Assembly: GCF_021026335.1 (NCBI RefSeq)
Contig: NZ_JAJNCY010000006.1
Coordinates: 186,001 to 250,000 of the forward strand
DNA: 64,000 bases
Direction: 5' to 3'
DNA from: Rhizobium sp. C1
GTDB taxonomy: Bacteria > Pseudomonadota > Alphaproteobacteria > Rhizobiales > Rhizobiaceae
In this document: positions 8,128-17,990 of the stretch, one piece after another
How positions within the stretch are numbered: position 1 is the stretch's first letter
Layout: the number at the start of each line of letters is the position of its first letter
Notes under the pieces: model-generated
Seen by the model: the letters and a program-made list of their open reading frames with translations, nothing else
Databases searched by the model: none
What the model was told of the DNA's origin: nothing
Translations under genes and position numbers: made by a program

Positions 8128-9564
8128 CTAAACGTTCAGCAGCAGAAATTCCCGCTCCCACGGGCTGATCACCTGCATGAAGGTCTCGAACTCGCCGCGC
8201 TTCACCCCTGCAAAAATATGGATGAATTCGGACGTGAAGACATCGTGTAGCGAAGGTTCGCTTTCGAGCAGCGAAACGGCTTCCAGGAGGCCGCGGGGCA
8301 GTTCGATCGCGCCTTCGTTGGCTGTTTCGGCAGTGGGCTCCGTGGGGGAGAGCTTCTGCATCATGCCGAGATAGCCGCAGGCGAGCGAGGCCGCAAGCGC
8401 CAGATAGGGATTGGCATCAGAGCCGGGAAGGCGGTTTTCCACGCGCCGCGCGGCAGGTTCCGAGACCGGCACGCGGAAGGCCGTCGTGCGGTTGTCATAG
8501 CCCCAGGCCGTGTTGAGCGGTGCGGCCATATCGGGTGTTAGACGCCGATAGGAGTTCACGTAAGGGGCCATCATCACCATGGCGCGCGGAATATAGCGCT
8601 GCATGCCGCCGATGAAGTGGAAGAAGGCCTCGGATGCCTCGCCATCGGGCTTGGAGAAGATGTTCTTCCCCGTCTTCAGGTCCACGACCGACTGATGAAT
8701 ATGCATGGCCGAACCCGCCTGACCCTGCATGGGCTTTGCCATGAAGGTGGCATAGATGCCGTGGTTCAGGGCAGCTTCGCGAATGGTGCGCTTGAACAGG
8801 AAAACCTGGTCGGCCAGTTCCACCGGATCGCCGTGACGCAGGTTGATTTCCAGCTGTGCCGGACCCTCTTCATGAATCAGCGTATCGATCTCGAGGCCCT
8901 GCTTCTCCGAATAGTGGTAAATATCGTCCACCAGCTCGTCGAACTCGTTGACCCCGGCGATCGAATAGGCCTGACCGCCAACGATCGAACGGCCCGAACG
9001 GCCCGACGGTGGATGCAGCGGGTAATCCGGGTCGGCATTCTTGGCGACGAGATAGAATTCGATTTCGGGCGCGACGACCGGCCGCCAGCCCTGCGCGGCA
9101 TAAAGCTCGACAATATGCTTCAGCAGGTTACGCGGCGTGTAGGTCACCTTGTCGCCGGAGGAGCCGGCGATATCGCAGATCACCTGCGCTGTCGGATCGG
9201 TCTCCCACGGCACGACGGTCAGCGTCGAAAGGTCCGGCACCAGCTTGATGTCGCTATCGCGGGAATCGTAACGGAAGTTTTCCGTCTCGTCCGGATATTC
9301 GCCGGAGATCGTGTGCCGGTAGAGTGCGGAGGGCAGCGCCAGCGAGGTGTTGGAGGTGAATTTCGAGCTCGGCATCATCTTGCCGCGCGGCACGCCGGCA
9401 AGGTCGGGCGTGATGCATTCCACATCTTCGATACCGCGGGCGCGAAGCCAGGCGGCGGCTTCCGCCCAGCTCTTCACGCCGCGAGGTGACTCGATCGCGG
9501 CCTTGACAGCCTGTGAGGATGCGTTGGACGAGGTTGCGCGGGGGGACTTCTTCTTGTCGGCCAT
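8128..9564 (-). CDS. Glutamine-synthetase-family gamma-glutamyl ligase (PuuA-like)
   Basis: A 478-residue type I-like glutamine synthetase homologue. Landmarks are GVPRGKMMP near the N-terminus, VVAPEIEFYLV and EEGPAQLEINL (metal ligands), FMAKPMQGQAGSAMHIHQS (ATP and glutamate site), NRTTAFRVP and ENRLPGSDANPYLALAAS. Homologues in rhizobia are annotated as glutamine synthetase or gamma-glutamylputrescine synthetase. The latter starts putrescine breakdown, and a potFGHI-like transporter lies 6 kb away, but no puuB, puuC or puuD gene is adjacent. The usual GS adenylylation loop is not obvious. The substrate remains open. Confidence 0.85.
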   Translation of the reverse strand: MADKKKSPRATSSNASSQAVKAAIESPRGVKSWAEAAAWLRARGIEDVECITPDLAGVPRGKMMPSSKFTSNTSLALPSALYRHTISGEYPDETENFRYDSRDSDIKLVPDLSTLTVVPWETDPTAQVICDIAGSSGDKVTYTPRNLLKHIVELYAAQGWRPVVAPEIEFYLVAKNADPDYPLHPPSGRSGRSIVGGQAYSIAGVNEFDELVDDIYHYSEKQGLEIDTLIHEEGPAQLEINLRHGDPVELADQVFLFKRTIREAALNHGIYATFMAKPMQGQAGSAMHIHQSVVDLKTGKNIFSKPDGEASEAFFHFIGGMQRYIPRAMVMMAPYVNSYRRLTPDMAAPLNTAWGYDNRTTAFRVPVSEPAARRVENRLPGSDANPYLALAASLACGYLGMMQKLSPTEPTAETANEGAIELPRGLLEAVSLLESEPSLHDVFTSEFIHIFAGVKRGEFETFMQVISPWEREFLLLNV

Positions 9565-9637
9565 TGTACACCGGTTTGCTTTTACAATATCGCCATATTA
9601 AACACTCCGCGCAGTTTGGCGAGGGGGCAGAAGAAGT

Positions 9638-10819
9638 TTGATCAAAGTTTCGGATGTCATCGTCATCGGCGCAGGCGCCGCCGGCATGATGGCGGCCATT
9701 GCCGCCGGAAGACGCGCGAGACGGGTCACGGTGCTCGACCATGCAAGGATGCCGGGCGAGAAGATCCGCATCTCCGGCGGCGGCCGTTGCAACTTTACCA
9801 ATCTCGATGCCGGCCCGAAAAACTATTATTCGGCCAATCCGCATTTCTGCAAATCGGCGCTCGCCCGCTATACGCCGCAGGATTTTCTGAAGCTGGTCGA
9901 GGCCCATCGCATCGCCTGGCATGAAAAGACGCTGGGGCAGGTGTTCTGCGACGGCTCGGCAAAGGAGATCGTCGCGATGCTGCTCGCCGAAATGGGCGCA
10001 GCCGGCGCCGAACTGAAAACCGGCGTTGAAATCCTCGGCGTGGAAAAGCTGGCAGAGCAATATCGCGTCGAGACGCCGGACGGTGTCTTCGCCGCGCCGG
10101 CCCTGATTGTGGCAACCGGCGGGAAGTCGATCCCGAAAATGGGCGCGACCGGCCTTGCCTACAAGATTGCCGAACAATTCGGTCTGAGCGTCACCGAGAC
10201 ACGCCCGGCGCTTGTGCCCTTCACGCTGGAGCCAGGTCTGCTATCGGACCTTTCGGAACTGGCGGGCCTGTCGTGCGAAGCGGAAATCCGCTGCGGCAAG
10301 ACTGTGTTCCGCGAGGCGATGCTCTTCACACATCGCGGCCTTTCCGGCCCTTCGGTGCTGCAAATCTCGGCCGTCTGGCGCGAGGGCGATGCCATTCGCA
10401 TCCGCATGGAGCCGGACGTCGATGTCTTGGCTGCGCTCAAGTCCGCGCGCGCCGCCAATGGCAAGCAGTCGCTTTCAACGGCGCTGGCGTCCATTCTGCC
10501 GGCGCGGCTTTCAAAATACATTGCCGACAAGCAGGGTGCACCCGGGCATCTGGCCGATCAGTCCGACAAGGTTCTGTCCCGGGTTGCCGAGGCGGTGGTG
10601 AACTGGACGATCAAACCGGCCGGCACTGAGGGCTACCGGACGGCGGAAGTGACGCTCGGCGGCATCGATACACGCGAGCTCGACTCCAAGACCATGGAAG
10701 CAAAACACGCTCCAGGCCTCTATTTTATCGGCGAATGCGTGGACGTGACGGGCTGGCTCGGCGGCTATAATTTCCAATGGGCCTGGGCCTCCGGCCATGC
10801 CGCCGGCAGCGCCGTGTGA
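9638..10819 (+). CDS. HI0933/BaiN-family FAD-dependent oxidoreductase
   Basis: A 393-residue flavoprotein of the HI0933-like family. It shows the Rossmann motif VIVIGAGAAGMMAAIAAGRR, the family signature PGEKIRISGGGRCNFTN, ALIVATGGKSIPKMGATG and, near the C-terminus, GLYFIGECVDVTGWLGGYNFQ followed by WAWASG. Family members bind FAD and probably act on NAD(P)H, but their physiological substrates are mostly unknown. The start is a TTG (9638) preceded by GAGGGGG; no ATG fits before the Rossmann strand. Confidence 0.88.
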   Translation: MIKVSDVIVIGAGAAGMMAAIAAGRRARRVTVLDHARMPGEKIRISGGGRCNFTNLDAGPKNYYSANPHFCKSALARYTPQDFLKLVEAHRIAWHEKTLGQVFCDGSAKEIVAMLLAEMGAAGAELKTGVEILGVEKLAEQYRVETPDGVFAAPALIVATGGKSIPKMGATGLAYKIAEQFGLSVTETRPALVPFTLEPGLLSDLSELAGLSCEAEIRCGKTVFREAMLFTHRGLSGPSVLQISAVWREGDAIRIRMEPDVDVLAALKSARAANGKQSLSTALASILPARLSKYIADKQGAPGHLADQSDKVLSRVAEAVVNWTIKPAGTEGYRTAEVTLGGIDTRELDSKTMEAKHAPGLYFIGECVDVTGWLGGYNFQWAWASGHAAGSAV

Positions 10820-10989
10820 TTTCTGCGCCGTTGTCGTAAAATCGTTAAGATTGGCGAAACCAAAGTCCTATTTCCCCTTGACTGCCCGGGCCAAGTAACG
10901 CCTTCTTAACACAGCAGGACGATGCTTCGTTTATGCGGCCGCTTATATGCAAATCCTGCATTGTCGCGCGGCGCGGAAGGGGAAACGAT

Positions 10990-11127
10990 ATGGCTGGTCG
11001 GAAAGCAAGAGTTATCGCCAAGGCGCAAGCGGTCAACCGCGAACAGGAACTCCAGCGCATCTGGAAGTTCACCGTTGCCTCCGCACTCACATTGGCTGTT
11101 GTCGCGGCCGTGCTGATCGCTGCCTGA
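10990..11127 (+). CDS. Small single-span membrane protein, 45 aa
   Basis: Encodes 45 residues: a basic N-terminal half (MAGRKARVIAKAQAVNREQE) and one hydrophobic helix (VASALTLAVVAAVLIAA) reaching the C-terminus. GGAAGGGGAAACGAT precedes the ATG, a strong ribosome-binding site. It stands alone between the flavoprotein gene and aqpZ. Short basic-plus-helix proteins of this kind are widespread in rhizobia and have no assigned function. The in-frame extension to 10933 lacks a ribosome-binding site. Confidence 0.6.
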   Translation: MAGRKARVIAKAQAVNREQELQRIWKFTVASALTLAVVAAVLIAA

Positions 11128-11226
11128 GCAGCCGACGCTTCCGATCCTGTGCCCGGCTGACATGGTCTGACGGCTCATGGCCCATCGTTGTTGCGGAATT
11201 CTTTCTGGTTCCGGCAACCCGGAAAA

Positions 11227-11246
11227 GGGCGGGCTTTCGCCCACCC
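11227..11246 (-). terminator. Rho-independent terminator after aqpZ
   Basis: On the minus strand GGGTGGGC and GCCCGCCC pair across a GAAA tetraloop (one G-T pair), followed by TTTTCC. It lies 11 nt past the aqpZ stop. Confidence 0.7.
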
Positions 11247-11257
11247 TGTCGTTATTT

Positions 11258-11944
11258 TCAATCTTCCTCGCCCATGACCTTCCAGATCAGCGCGCCGATG
11301 ATCGCGCCGGCGATCGGCGCGACCCAGAAGAGCCATAGCTGCTCGATGGCCCAGCCGCCCGCAAATAACGCCTGACTGGTGGAGCGCGCCGGGTTTACGG
11401 ATGTGTTGGTGACGGGGATCGAGATGAGGTGGATCAGCGTCAGACCAAGGCCGATGGCAATCGGGGCAAAGCCCGCCGGTGCGCGCCCATGAGTCGAACC
11501 GAGAATGATGATCAGGAAAAAGGCGGTCAGAACGACCTCGATCACCAGGCCGGCAAGCATCGAATAGCCGCCCGGCGAATGTTCGCCATAGCCGTTTGCA
11601 GCAAAGCCGCCGATCTGGAAGCCCGCTTTGCCTGTCGCCACGATATAGAGCACAGCCGCAGCAACGATAGCGCCGATGACCTGCGCGACGATGTAGGGAA
11701 CGAGCTGCGAGGCGGGTAGCCGACCTGCGACCGTCAGGCCGACAGAGACCGCAGGGTTGAAGTGTCCGCCGGAAATGCCGCCGACCGTATAGGCCATTGT
11801 CAGAACGGTCAGGCCGAAGGCGAGGGAAACGCCCATAAAGCCGATACCGAGTTGTGGAAAGCCCGCTGCCAGAACCGCGCTGCCGCAGCCGCCGAAAACC
11901 AGCCAGAATGTACCGAATGCTTCCGCGAGAAGCTTGTTTTTCAC
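11258..11944 (-). CDS. aqpZ: Aquaporin Z, water channel
   Basis: A 228-residue major intrinsic protein. Both pore-lining NPA motifs are present ([13 protein letters not shown] at 63-65; SVNPARS, NPA at 184-186), the second followed by the conserved arginine of the selectivity filter. [20 protein letters not shown] is the typical AqpZ first helix. The start is the GTG at 11944, because AAGGAGG lies 8 nt before it and homologues begin at this point; the frame is open to 12022 but that part is not conserved. Expected role: rapid water flux across the inner membrane. It appears to be monocistronic. Confidence 0.93.
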   Translation of the reverse strand: MKNKLLAEAFGTFWLVFGGCGSAVLAAGFPQLGIGFMGVSLAFGLTVLTMAYTVGGISGGHFNPAVSVGLTVAGRLPASQLVPYIVAQVIGAIVAAAVLYIVATGKAGFQIGGFAANGYGEHSPGGYSMLAGLVIEVVLTAFFLIIILGSTHGRAPAGFAPIAIGLGLTLIHLISIPVTNTSVNPARSTSQALFAGGWAIEQLWLFWVAPIAGAIIGALIWKVMGEED

Positions 11945-12068
11945 GTCTTTTGCCTCCTTGCCCCATGACACGAAAAAGTGCCGAATGTCGATAAAACACA
12001 GCGAAAGCAGGCAGGCCGTCAAGATGTACGCCTAAGTTGTGTGTCTTAAGGTTGATGAGAATGGTAAA

Positions 12069-12097
12069 GCGCCCGGAAGCAGGGAGCTTCCGGGCGC
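12069..12097 (-). terminator. Strong hairpin ending the aceA transcript
   Basis: A perfect 12-bp stem (GCGCCCGGAAGC/GCTTCCGGGCGC) with a 5-nt loop. On the minus strand TTTACC follows. It lies 27 nt beyond the stop of the small gene at 12125 and probably ends the aceA operon. Confidence 0.7.
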
Positions 12098-12124
12098 CGG
12101 GAGGTCATTTCAAGTCAGGCCCTA

Positions 12125-12364
12125 TTAACGGCCCTGCGTCACGATGACCGGGATGAGGAGATCGCCCCAGTTTCCTTCACCGCCATGATGGCGGGCGGAG
12201 CGGACGAGTTCGACCGAAACGCCGGCATCGACGGCCTTCATGACGGACTGGTTCAGGCGATGCAGGTCGTTGGCAACCATGCGGATCATGGCCTGCTGAT
12301 CGGCAGTCATGGCCGAGGACTGTTCTTCTGCACGTTCCTTGACGCGGGTAGCTGGGGCATTCAT
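12125..12364 (-). CDS. Small conserved-looking protein downstream of aceA
   Basis: A 79-residue, soluble, mixed-charge protein (MNAPATRVKERAEEQSSAMT, then LHRLNQSVMKAVDAGVSVELV) ending PVIVTQGR. I do not recognise its family. It has a good ribosome-binding site (GAGGAG shortly before the ATG) and lies about 90 nt after aceA on the same strand, between two strong hairpins, so it is probably expressed from the aceA promoter or from a processed aceA transcript. A link to growth on acetate or fatty acids is an inference from position only. Confidence 0.6.
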   Translation of the reverse strand: MNAPATRVKERAEEQSSAMTADQQAMIRMVANDLHRLNQSVMKAVDAGVSVELVRSARHHGGEGNWGDLLIPVIVTQGR

Positions 12365-12417
12365 GGCATTTCTCCTCTTTTATGCAGGGGTTTGTGAAAG
12401 GAATGTCTGGGTGGTGG

Positions 12418-12439
12418 CCCTCCCCGGTGAAGGGGAGGG
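12418..12439 (-). other. Hairpin between aceA and the downstream small gene
   Basis: A perfect 8-bp stem (CCCTCCCC/GGGGAGGG) with a 6-nt loop and no T-tract, 15 nt past the aceA stop. Without the T-tract it is more likely an mRNA 3'-end stabiliser or processing site than a terminator. Confidence 0.5.
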
Positions 12440-12454
12440 CGGCGGCTTGAGTTG

Positions 12455-13744
<1,290 letters not shown>

Positions 13745-13895
13745 AACGTGTCTCCGTTCTTTGACTAACCACTCGGCTCGCTCGTCTTGGGTGTTTCGCT
13801 TGCCGAAATCTGATGTGACTGTTTTTACACCGCAGCGCAAAAACATCCAGAAAAATGAACGAAAACGGGCGTATAAAGAGGTTAGGATGTCTTGT

Positions 13896-13974
13896 CTTTG
13901 ACAAAGGCGTGCTGTAAATTTGTAAAATATGTAAATATGGCAGTTTGTCAAAACTGAACCGGGTTTTGTAAAAT
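13896..13974. promoter_or_regulatory. Cluster of TTTGnnAAA-type repeats, candidate regulator operators
   Basis: Four related elements lie in the 250-bp aceA/regulator gap: CTTTGACAAAG (13896-13906), TTTGTAAAAT (13919-13928), GTTTGTCAAAAC (13943-13954) and TTTTGTAAAA (13964-13973). They share TTTG(T/A)(A/C)AAA and resemble the AAAGTTTGCAAA-like sites known for RamB-type regulators of aceA. The last is 21 nt before the regulator's start codon, so autoregulation is plausible. That the protein at 13995 binds here is an inference. Confidence 0.6.
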
Positions 13975-13994
13975 CAGTCACAGGGGAGGGCCGA

Positions 13995-15416
13995 ATGGCC
14001 GAAAATAAGATCTTTGCAGGCCCGCGCGTGCGCCGCATTCGAAACGCCTTGTCGCTGACCCAGACCGCCATGGCCGAGGCGCTGGAAATCTCGCCGTCCT
14101 ATCTGAACCTCATCGAGCGCAACCAGCGCCCACTGACCGTCCAGCTGCTGCTCAAGCTGTCATCTGTCTACAAGGTCGATCTGGACGAGCTTCAGGGCGA
14201 GGCGGCAGGCAGCGTCAGCCAGCTGCGCGAAATCTTCACCGATCCGCTTCTGGCCGGCGAGCTGCCGGGCGATCAGGAGCTGGTGGAAATGGCCGAAGCC
14301 GCCCCCAACGCGACGGCGGCCTTCAACAAGCTCTATCGCGCCTATCGCGAACAGGCGGCAAGGCTCACCGACCTTGCTGATCTTCTGGCGCGTGAGGGCC
14401 ACGAAACTGCCGTCTCCGCCGCGCGCCTTCCGGCTGACGAGGTGCGCGAACTCTTCGAGCGACGCCCGAACTATTTCGCCCGTTTGGACGAGGCTGCCGA
14501 GCGTTTCCATGAGGCGACCAAGCCGGCCGAAGATATCGGTGGCGCGTTGCGGACTTGGCTGAAGACCAATCACGGCATCATCGTGCGGACGCTGCCCGTC
14601 CACACCATGCCGGGCCTGCGCCGGCGATATGACCGGCACTCCATGCGCCTCTTCCTCTCGGAACGCCTGTCGCCTTTCGACCAGCTGCGCGAAGTCGCGA
14701 TGGAGGTGGCGCAGATCGCGCTGAAGGACGACTTGCTGGCCGAACTCGACACACTCGGCCTGTCGTCGCATGAGGCGCGACGCATCGGCCGCTTCGAGCT
14801 GGCGCGTTACGCGGCCCATGCGCTGCTCATGCCCTACGGCGCTTTCCACGCCGCCGCCCAGCGCGCGCGCTATGATGTCGATGTACTGCGCTCTCGTTTC
14901 GGGGTCTCCTATGAAATGGCCGCCAACCGGTTGACCATGCTGCAGAAGCCGGGTGCCGCGGGCGTACCCTTCTTCATGCTGGAGATCGACAATGCCGGAA
15001 ACCGTTTTCGCCGCGCCGGCGCACAGGGCTTCCCGCAGGTCCGCTTCGGCGGCCGCTGCCCCAAGCTCAACATCCATTCCGCCTTTGCCCAGCCGGCGCA
15101 AATCCTGGTCGACGCCGTGGAAATGCCGGATGGTGCTGAATTCGTGGTGATCTCGCGCACGCTGGAAGGTCCGCAAGGCGCGTTCTCCGAACGGGTGCGC
15201 CGCACCGCCCTTCTGCTGGGCTGCGATGTCTCCTTCCGCGATGAAATCGTCTATGGACAGGCCGTCGCCAATATGCCGGGCGGCCCGGTGGCCATCGGCC
15301 CCGCCTGCCGCACCTGCGAGCGTCAGGGCTGTCTCGCCCGCGCCGAGCCGCCCGTCACGCGCCCGCTGGGGCTGGATGAGATGGTGACGGGCTTGAGCAT
15401 TTTTGATTTTCAGTGA
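13995..15416 (+). CDS. ScfR/RamB-like regulator of short-chain fatty acid use
   Basis: A 473-residue protein in three parts: an XRE-type helix-turn-helix at about residues 9-60 ([36 protein letters not shown]), an IrrE/ImmA-like middle region with a [22 protein letters not shown] stretch broken here only for length (roughly 255-280), and a C-terminal DUF2083-like domain with a cysteine pair ([17 protein letters not shown]). This is the architecture of ScfR and RamB proteins, which sense short-chain acyl-CoA status and control glyoxylate or methylcitrate genes. Divergence from aceA supports that role. Whether it activates or represses cannot be read from sequence. Confidence 0.85.
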   Translation: MAENKIFAGPRVRRIRNALSLTQTAMAEALEISPSYLNLIERNQRPLTVQLLLKLSSVYKVDLDELQGEAAGSVSQLREIFTDPLLAGELPGDQELVEMAEAAPNATAAFNKLYRAYREQAARLTDLADLLAREGHETAVSAARLPADEVRELFERRPNYFARLDEAAERFHEATKPAEDIGGALRTWLKTNHGIIVRTLPVHTMPGLRRRYDRHSMRLFLSERLSPFDQLREVAMEVAQIALKDDLLAELDTLGLSSHEARRIGRFELARYAAHALLMPYGAFHAAAQRARYDVDVLRSRFGVSYEMAANRLTMLQKPGAAGVPFFMLEIDNAGNRFRRAGAQGFPQVRFGGRCPKLNIHSAFAQPAQILVDAVEMPDGAEFVVISRTLEGPQGAFSERVRRTALLLGCDVSFRDEIVYGQAVANMPGGPVAIGPACRTCERQGCLARAEPPVTRPLGLDEMVTGLSIFDFQ

Positions 15417-15621
15417 GGCTGCCACGCTCATATGGGGTGGATTTCGCCACTGGGATCACAGGAAGAAATGGCCCGGCGCCGTTTGATCAAATTTTCGCGT
15501 CAAAGCCAAAAAGCCCCTTGTCGCTCGCAAAAAACCTTTCTAGTCTCCAAAGAAAAACAAAGCCGCCATGCCCGTCCTATCCCTCCATCGGGCTCAAGGT
15601 TCAACTCCAGAGGAGAAAGAA

Positions 15622-16719
15622 ATGAAATCGCTTCTGACACGTATTGCGTTTGCGGCCGCCATGACGACGGTGCTTGCGACCGGGGCCTCGGCCGAAGACA
15701 AGGTCGTGAACATCTACAACTGGTCCGACTATATCGATCCGAAGATTCTCGAGGATTTCACCAAGGAAACCGGTATCAAGGTCGTTTACGACACATTCGA
15801 CTCCAACGAAATTCTGGAGACCAAACTGCTGGCCGGTGGTACCGGCTATGACGTGGTGGTGCCGACGGCGAACTTCCTCGCCCGCCAAATTCAGGCCGGC
15901 GTCTTCCAGAAGCTCGACAAGTCGAAGCTGCCCAACATTTCCAACATGTGGGACATGGTCAACGAGCGTGTCGCCAAGTACGATCCGGGCAACCAGTATG
16001 CCATCGACTACATGTGGGGAACGAACGGCATCGGCTATAACAAGGACAAGGTGAAGGCGATCACCGGCTCCGACGATGCGCCGGGCCTTGACGCGATCTT
16101 CGATCCGAAGGTTGCGGCCAAGTTCAAGGAATGCGGCATCAACGTGCTGGATTCACCGCAGGACGTGCTGCCGGCCGCTCTCAACTATCTCGGTCTGAAG
16201 CCCGACAGCCATGATCCGAAGGATCTGGAGAAGGCAGCAGCACTGCTCGAAGCCGCCCGCCCGAACATCCGCAAGTTCCATTCCTCTGAATATATCAACG
16301 GACTGGCCAACGGCGATATCTGCATCGCCTTCGGCTATTCGGGCGATATGCTCCAGGCAGCCAGCCGCGCCGAAGCGGCAAAGAACGGCGTCCATATCGG
16401 CTATTCGATCCCCAAGCAGGGCGCGCAGATGTGGTTTGACATGATGGCCATCCCAGCGGATGCACCGCACAAGGACGCGGCTTATGCCTTCCTCAACTAC
16501 ATGATGAAGCCGGAAGTGATCGCCAAGGCGTCGAACTTCGTTTTCTACGCGAACGGCAACAAGGCCTCGCAGCAGTTCGTCGACAAGTCGATCCTTGAAG
16601 ACAAGGACATCTATCCGGACGAGGCTCTGATGAAGAAGCTCTTCATCGTGACGCCGCTCGATCCAAAGACGCAGCGGATCGAAACCCGGCTCTGGACGAA
16701 GGTCGTCACCGGTCAGTAA
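15622..16719 (+). CDS. potF: Polyamine ABC transporter substrate-binding protein
   Basis: A 365-residue periplasmic binding protein of the PotD/PotF type. It has a Sec signal peptide (residues 1-24, ending TGASA) and the family opening VVNIYNWSDYIDPKILEDF, then YDTFDSNEILETKLLAGG. The aromatic and acidic residues typical of putrescine sites (YNWSDY; WGTNGIGYN) are present, so putrescine or spermidine is the likely ligand. The ATG at 15622 follows AGAGGAGAAAG. It is the first of four genes encoding a complete transporter; a terminator-like hairpin separates it from potG. Confidence 0.93.
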   Translation: MKSLLTRIAFAAAMTTVLATGASAEDKVVNIYNWSDYIDPKILEDFTKETGIKVVYDTFDSNEILETKLLAGGTGYDVVVPTANFLARQIQAGVFQKLDKSKLPNISNMWDMVNERVAKYDPGNQYAIDYMWGTNGIGYNKDKVKAITGSDDAPGLDAIFDPKVAAKFKECGINVLDSPQDVLPAALNYLGLKPDSHDPKDLEKAAALLEAARPNIRKFHSSEYINGLANGDICIAFGYSGDMLQAASRAEAAKNGVHIGYSIPKQGAQMWFDMMAIPADAPHKDAAYAFLNYMMKPEVIAKASNFVFYANGNKASQQFVDKSILEDKDIYPDEALMKKLFIVTPLDPKTQRIETRLWTKVVTGQ

Positions 16720-16727
16720 GCAAGATC

Positions 16728-16755
16728 AAAAGGCCCGGGCTTGCTCGGGCCTTTT
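16728..16755 (+). terminator. Terminator or attenuator between potF and potG
   Basis: AAAAGGCCCG and CGGGCCTTTT pair over an 8-nt loop and end in TTTTC, 8 nt past the potF stop. Inside an operon this gives more binding protein than membrane components by partial termination; some transcripts must read through to potG unless that gene has its own promoter. Confidence 0.75.
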
Positions 16756-16843
16756 CTCTGACAATTGCCGTCCGTGTTCTCGGGGAGAGGGGATGCGTTC
16801 GGTCGCAGGAACCCTTTGAAAAATCCATAATCCGGGGAACATC

Positions 16844-17986
16844 ATGAAATCTTTGGGCAGCATCCGCAGATCCTTCGCACCGTGGACGGATCCGAGCGCC
16901 AAGCCTTATATCTCGTTTCGTAACGTGACGAAGAAATTCGGAACGTTCGTGGCCGTCGATGACCTCTCACTCGACATCTATCATCGCGAGTTCTTTGCGC
17001 TTCTCGGCGCATCCGGCTGCGGCAAGTCGACCCTGCTTCGCATGCTGGCCGGCTTCGAACAGCCGACGTCCGGCGAAATCATCCTCGATGGCGTCAACAT
17101 GGCCGGCACACCGCCCTATCGCCGGCCGGTCAACATGATGTTCCAGTCCTATGCGCTCTTCCCGCATATGACGGTCGAAAAGAACATCGCCTTCGGCCTC
17201 AAGCAGGACGGCATGCCGAAGAACGAGATCGCCGAGCGCGTGGCGCAGATGCTCAAGCTCGTAAAACTCGAGAAATTCGCCACCCGCAAGCCGCATCAGC
17301 TTTCCGGTGGTCAGCGGCAGCGCGTCGCGCTCGCTCGCTCTCTCGCCAAGCGGCCGAAGGTGCTGCTCCTCGACGAGCCGCTCGGCGCACTGGACAAGAA
17401 GCTGCGTGAGGAAACCCAGTTCGAACTCATGGACCTTCAGCAGGACCTGGGTCTGACCTTCGTAATCGTCACGCATGACCAGGAAGAAGCCATGACCATG
17501 GCCGACCGCATTGCCGTCATGAGCGCCGGCAAGGTCAATCAGGTGGCCACGCCTGCCGAGATCTACGAGGCGCCCAATTCGCGCTTCGTCGCGGACTTCA
17601 TCGGCGATGTGAACATTTTCGATGGTCTCGTCACATCCTCAGAGAATGGCATGCTGGATATTGCTGTCGGCGAGGGTTTCACCATCCGCACGCCCATTGG
17701 CAACATGGATGTGAGAGGCGCGTCGCGCGGCTTCGTCATCCGGCCGGAAAAGATCCGGGTTTCGCGCGAGGCGCCCGCCAATGCCGGCATCAATTCCGCC
17801 AGGGGCGAAATGTGGGACATGGCCTATCTCGGCGACATGACAGTTTATTTCGTCAAGCTGCCCAACGGACAGACAGTCCGCGCATCCTCGCTGAATGCCC
17901 AGCGCTCGGTCGAGAATCCCCTCGGTTATGATGAAGACGTCTGGATTTCCTTCGACGGCGATGCCGGCGTGCTCCTGAAGGATTGA
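16844..17986 (+). CDS. potG: Polyamine ABC transporter ATP-binding protein
   Basis: A 380-residue ATPase of the PotA/PotG type. Walker A GASGCGKST, signature [19 protein letters not shown], Walker B VLLLDEP and the switch histidine VTHD are complete, and a C-terminal TOBE-like regulatory domain follows from about residue 290. It has the PotG-type N-terminal extension of about 25 residues before the first strand. It couples ATP hydrolysis to import by PotH and PotI, whose genes follow at once (4-nt gap to potH). Confidence 0.93.
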   Translation: MKSLGSIRRSFAPWTDPSAKPYISFRNVTKKFGTFVAVDDLSLDIYHREFFALLGASGCGKSTLLRMLAGFEQPTSGEIILDGVNMAGTPPYRRPVNMMFQSYALFPHMTVEKNIAFGLKQDGMPKNEIAERVAQMLKLVKLEKFATRKPHQLSGGQRQRVALARSLAKRPKVLLLDEPLGALDKKLREETQFELMDLQQDLGLTFVIVTHDQEEAMTMADRIAVMSAGKVNQVATPAEIYEAPNSRFVADFIGDVNIFDGLVTSSENGMLDIAVGEGFTIRTPIGNMDVRGASRGFVIRPEKIRVSREAPANAGINSARGEMWDMAYLGDMTVYFVKLPNGQTVRASSLNAQRSVENPLGYDEDVWISFDGDAGVLLKD

Positions 17987-17990
17987 GATC

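Noticed and set aside
13745-14071. Upstream extension of the aceA frame
   Set aside because: Would place the start beyond the divergent regulator's start codon and lacks homology; ATG 13744 has a good ribosome-binding site.
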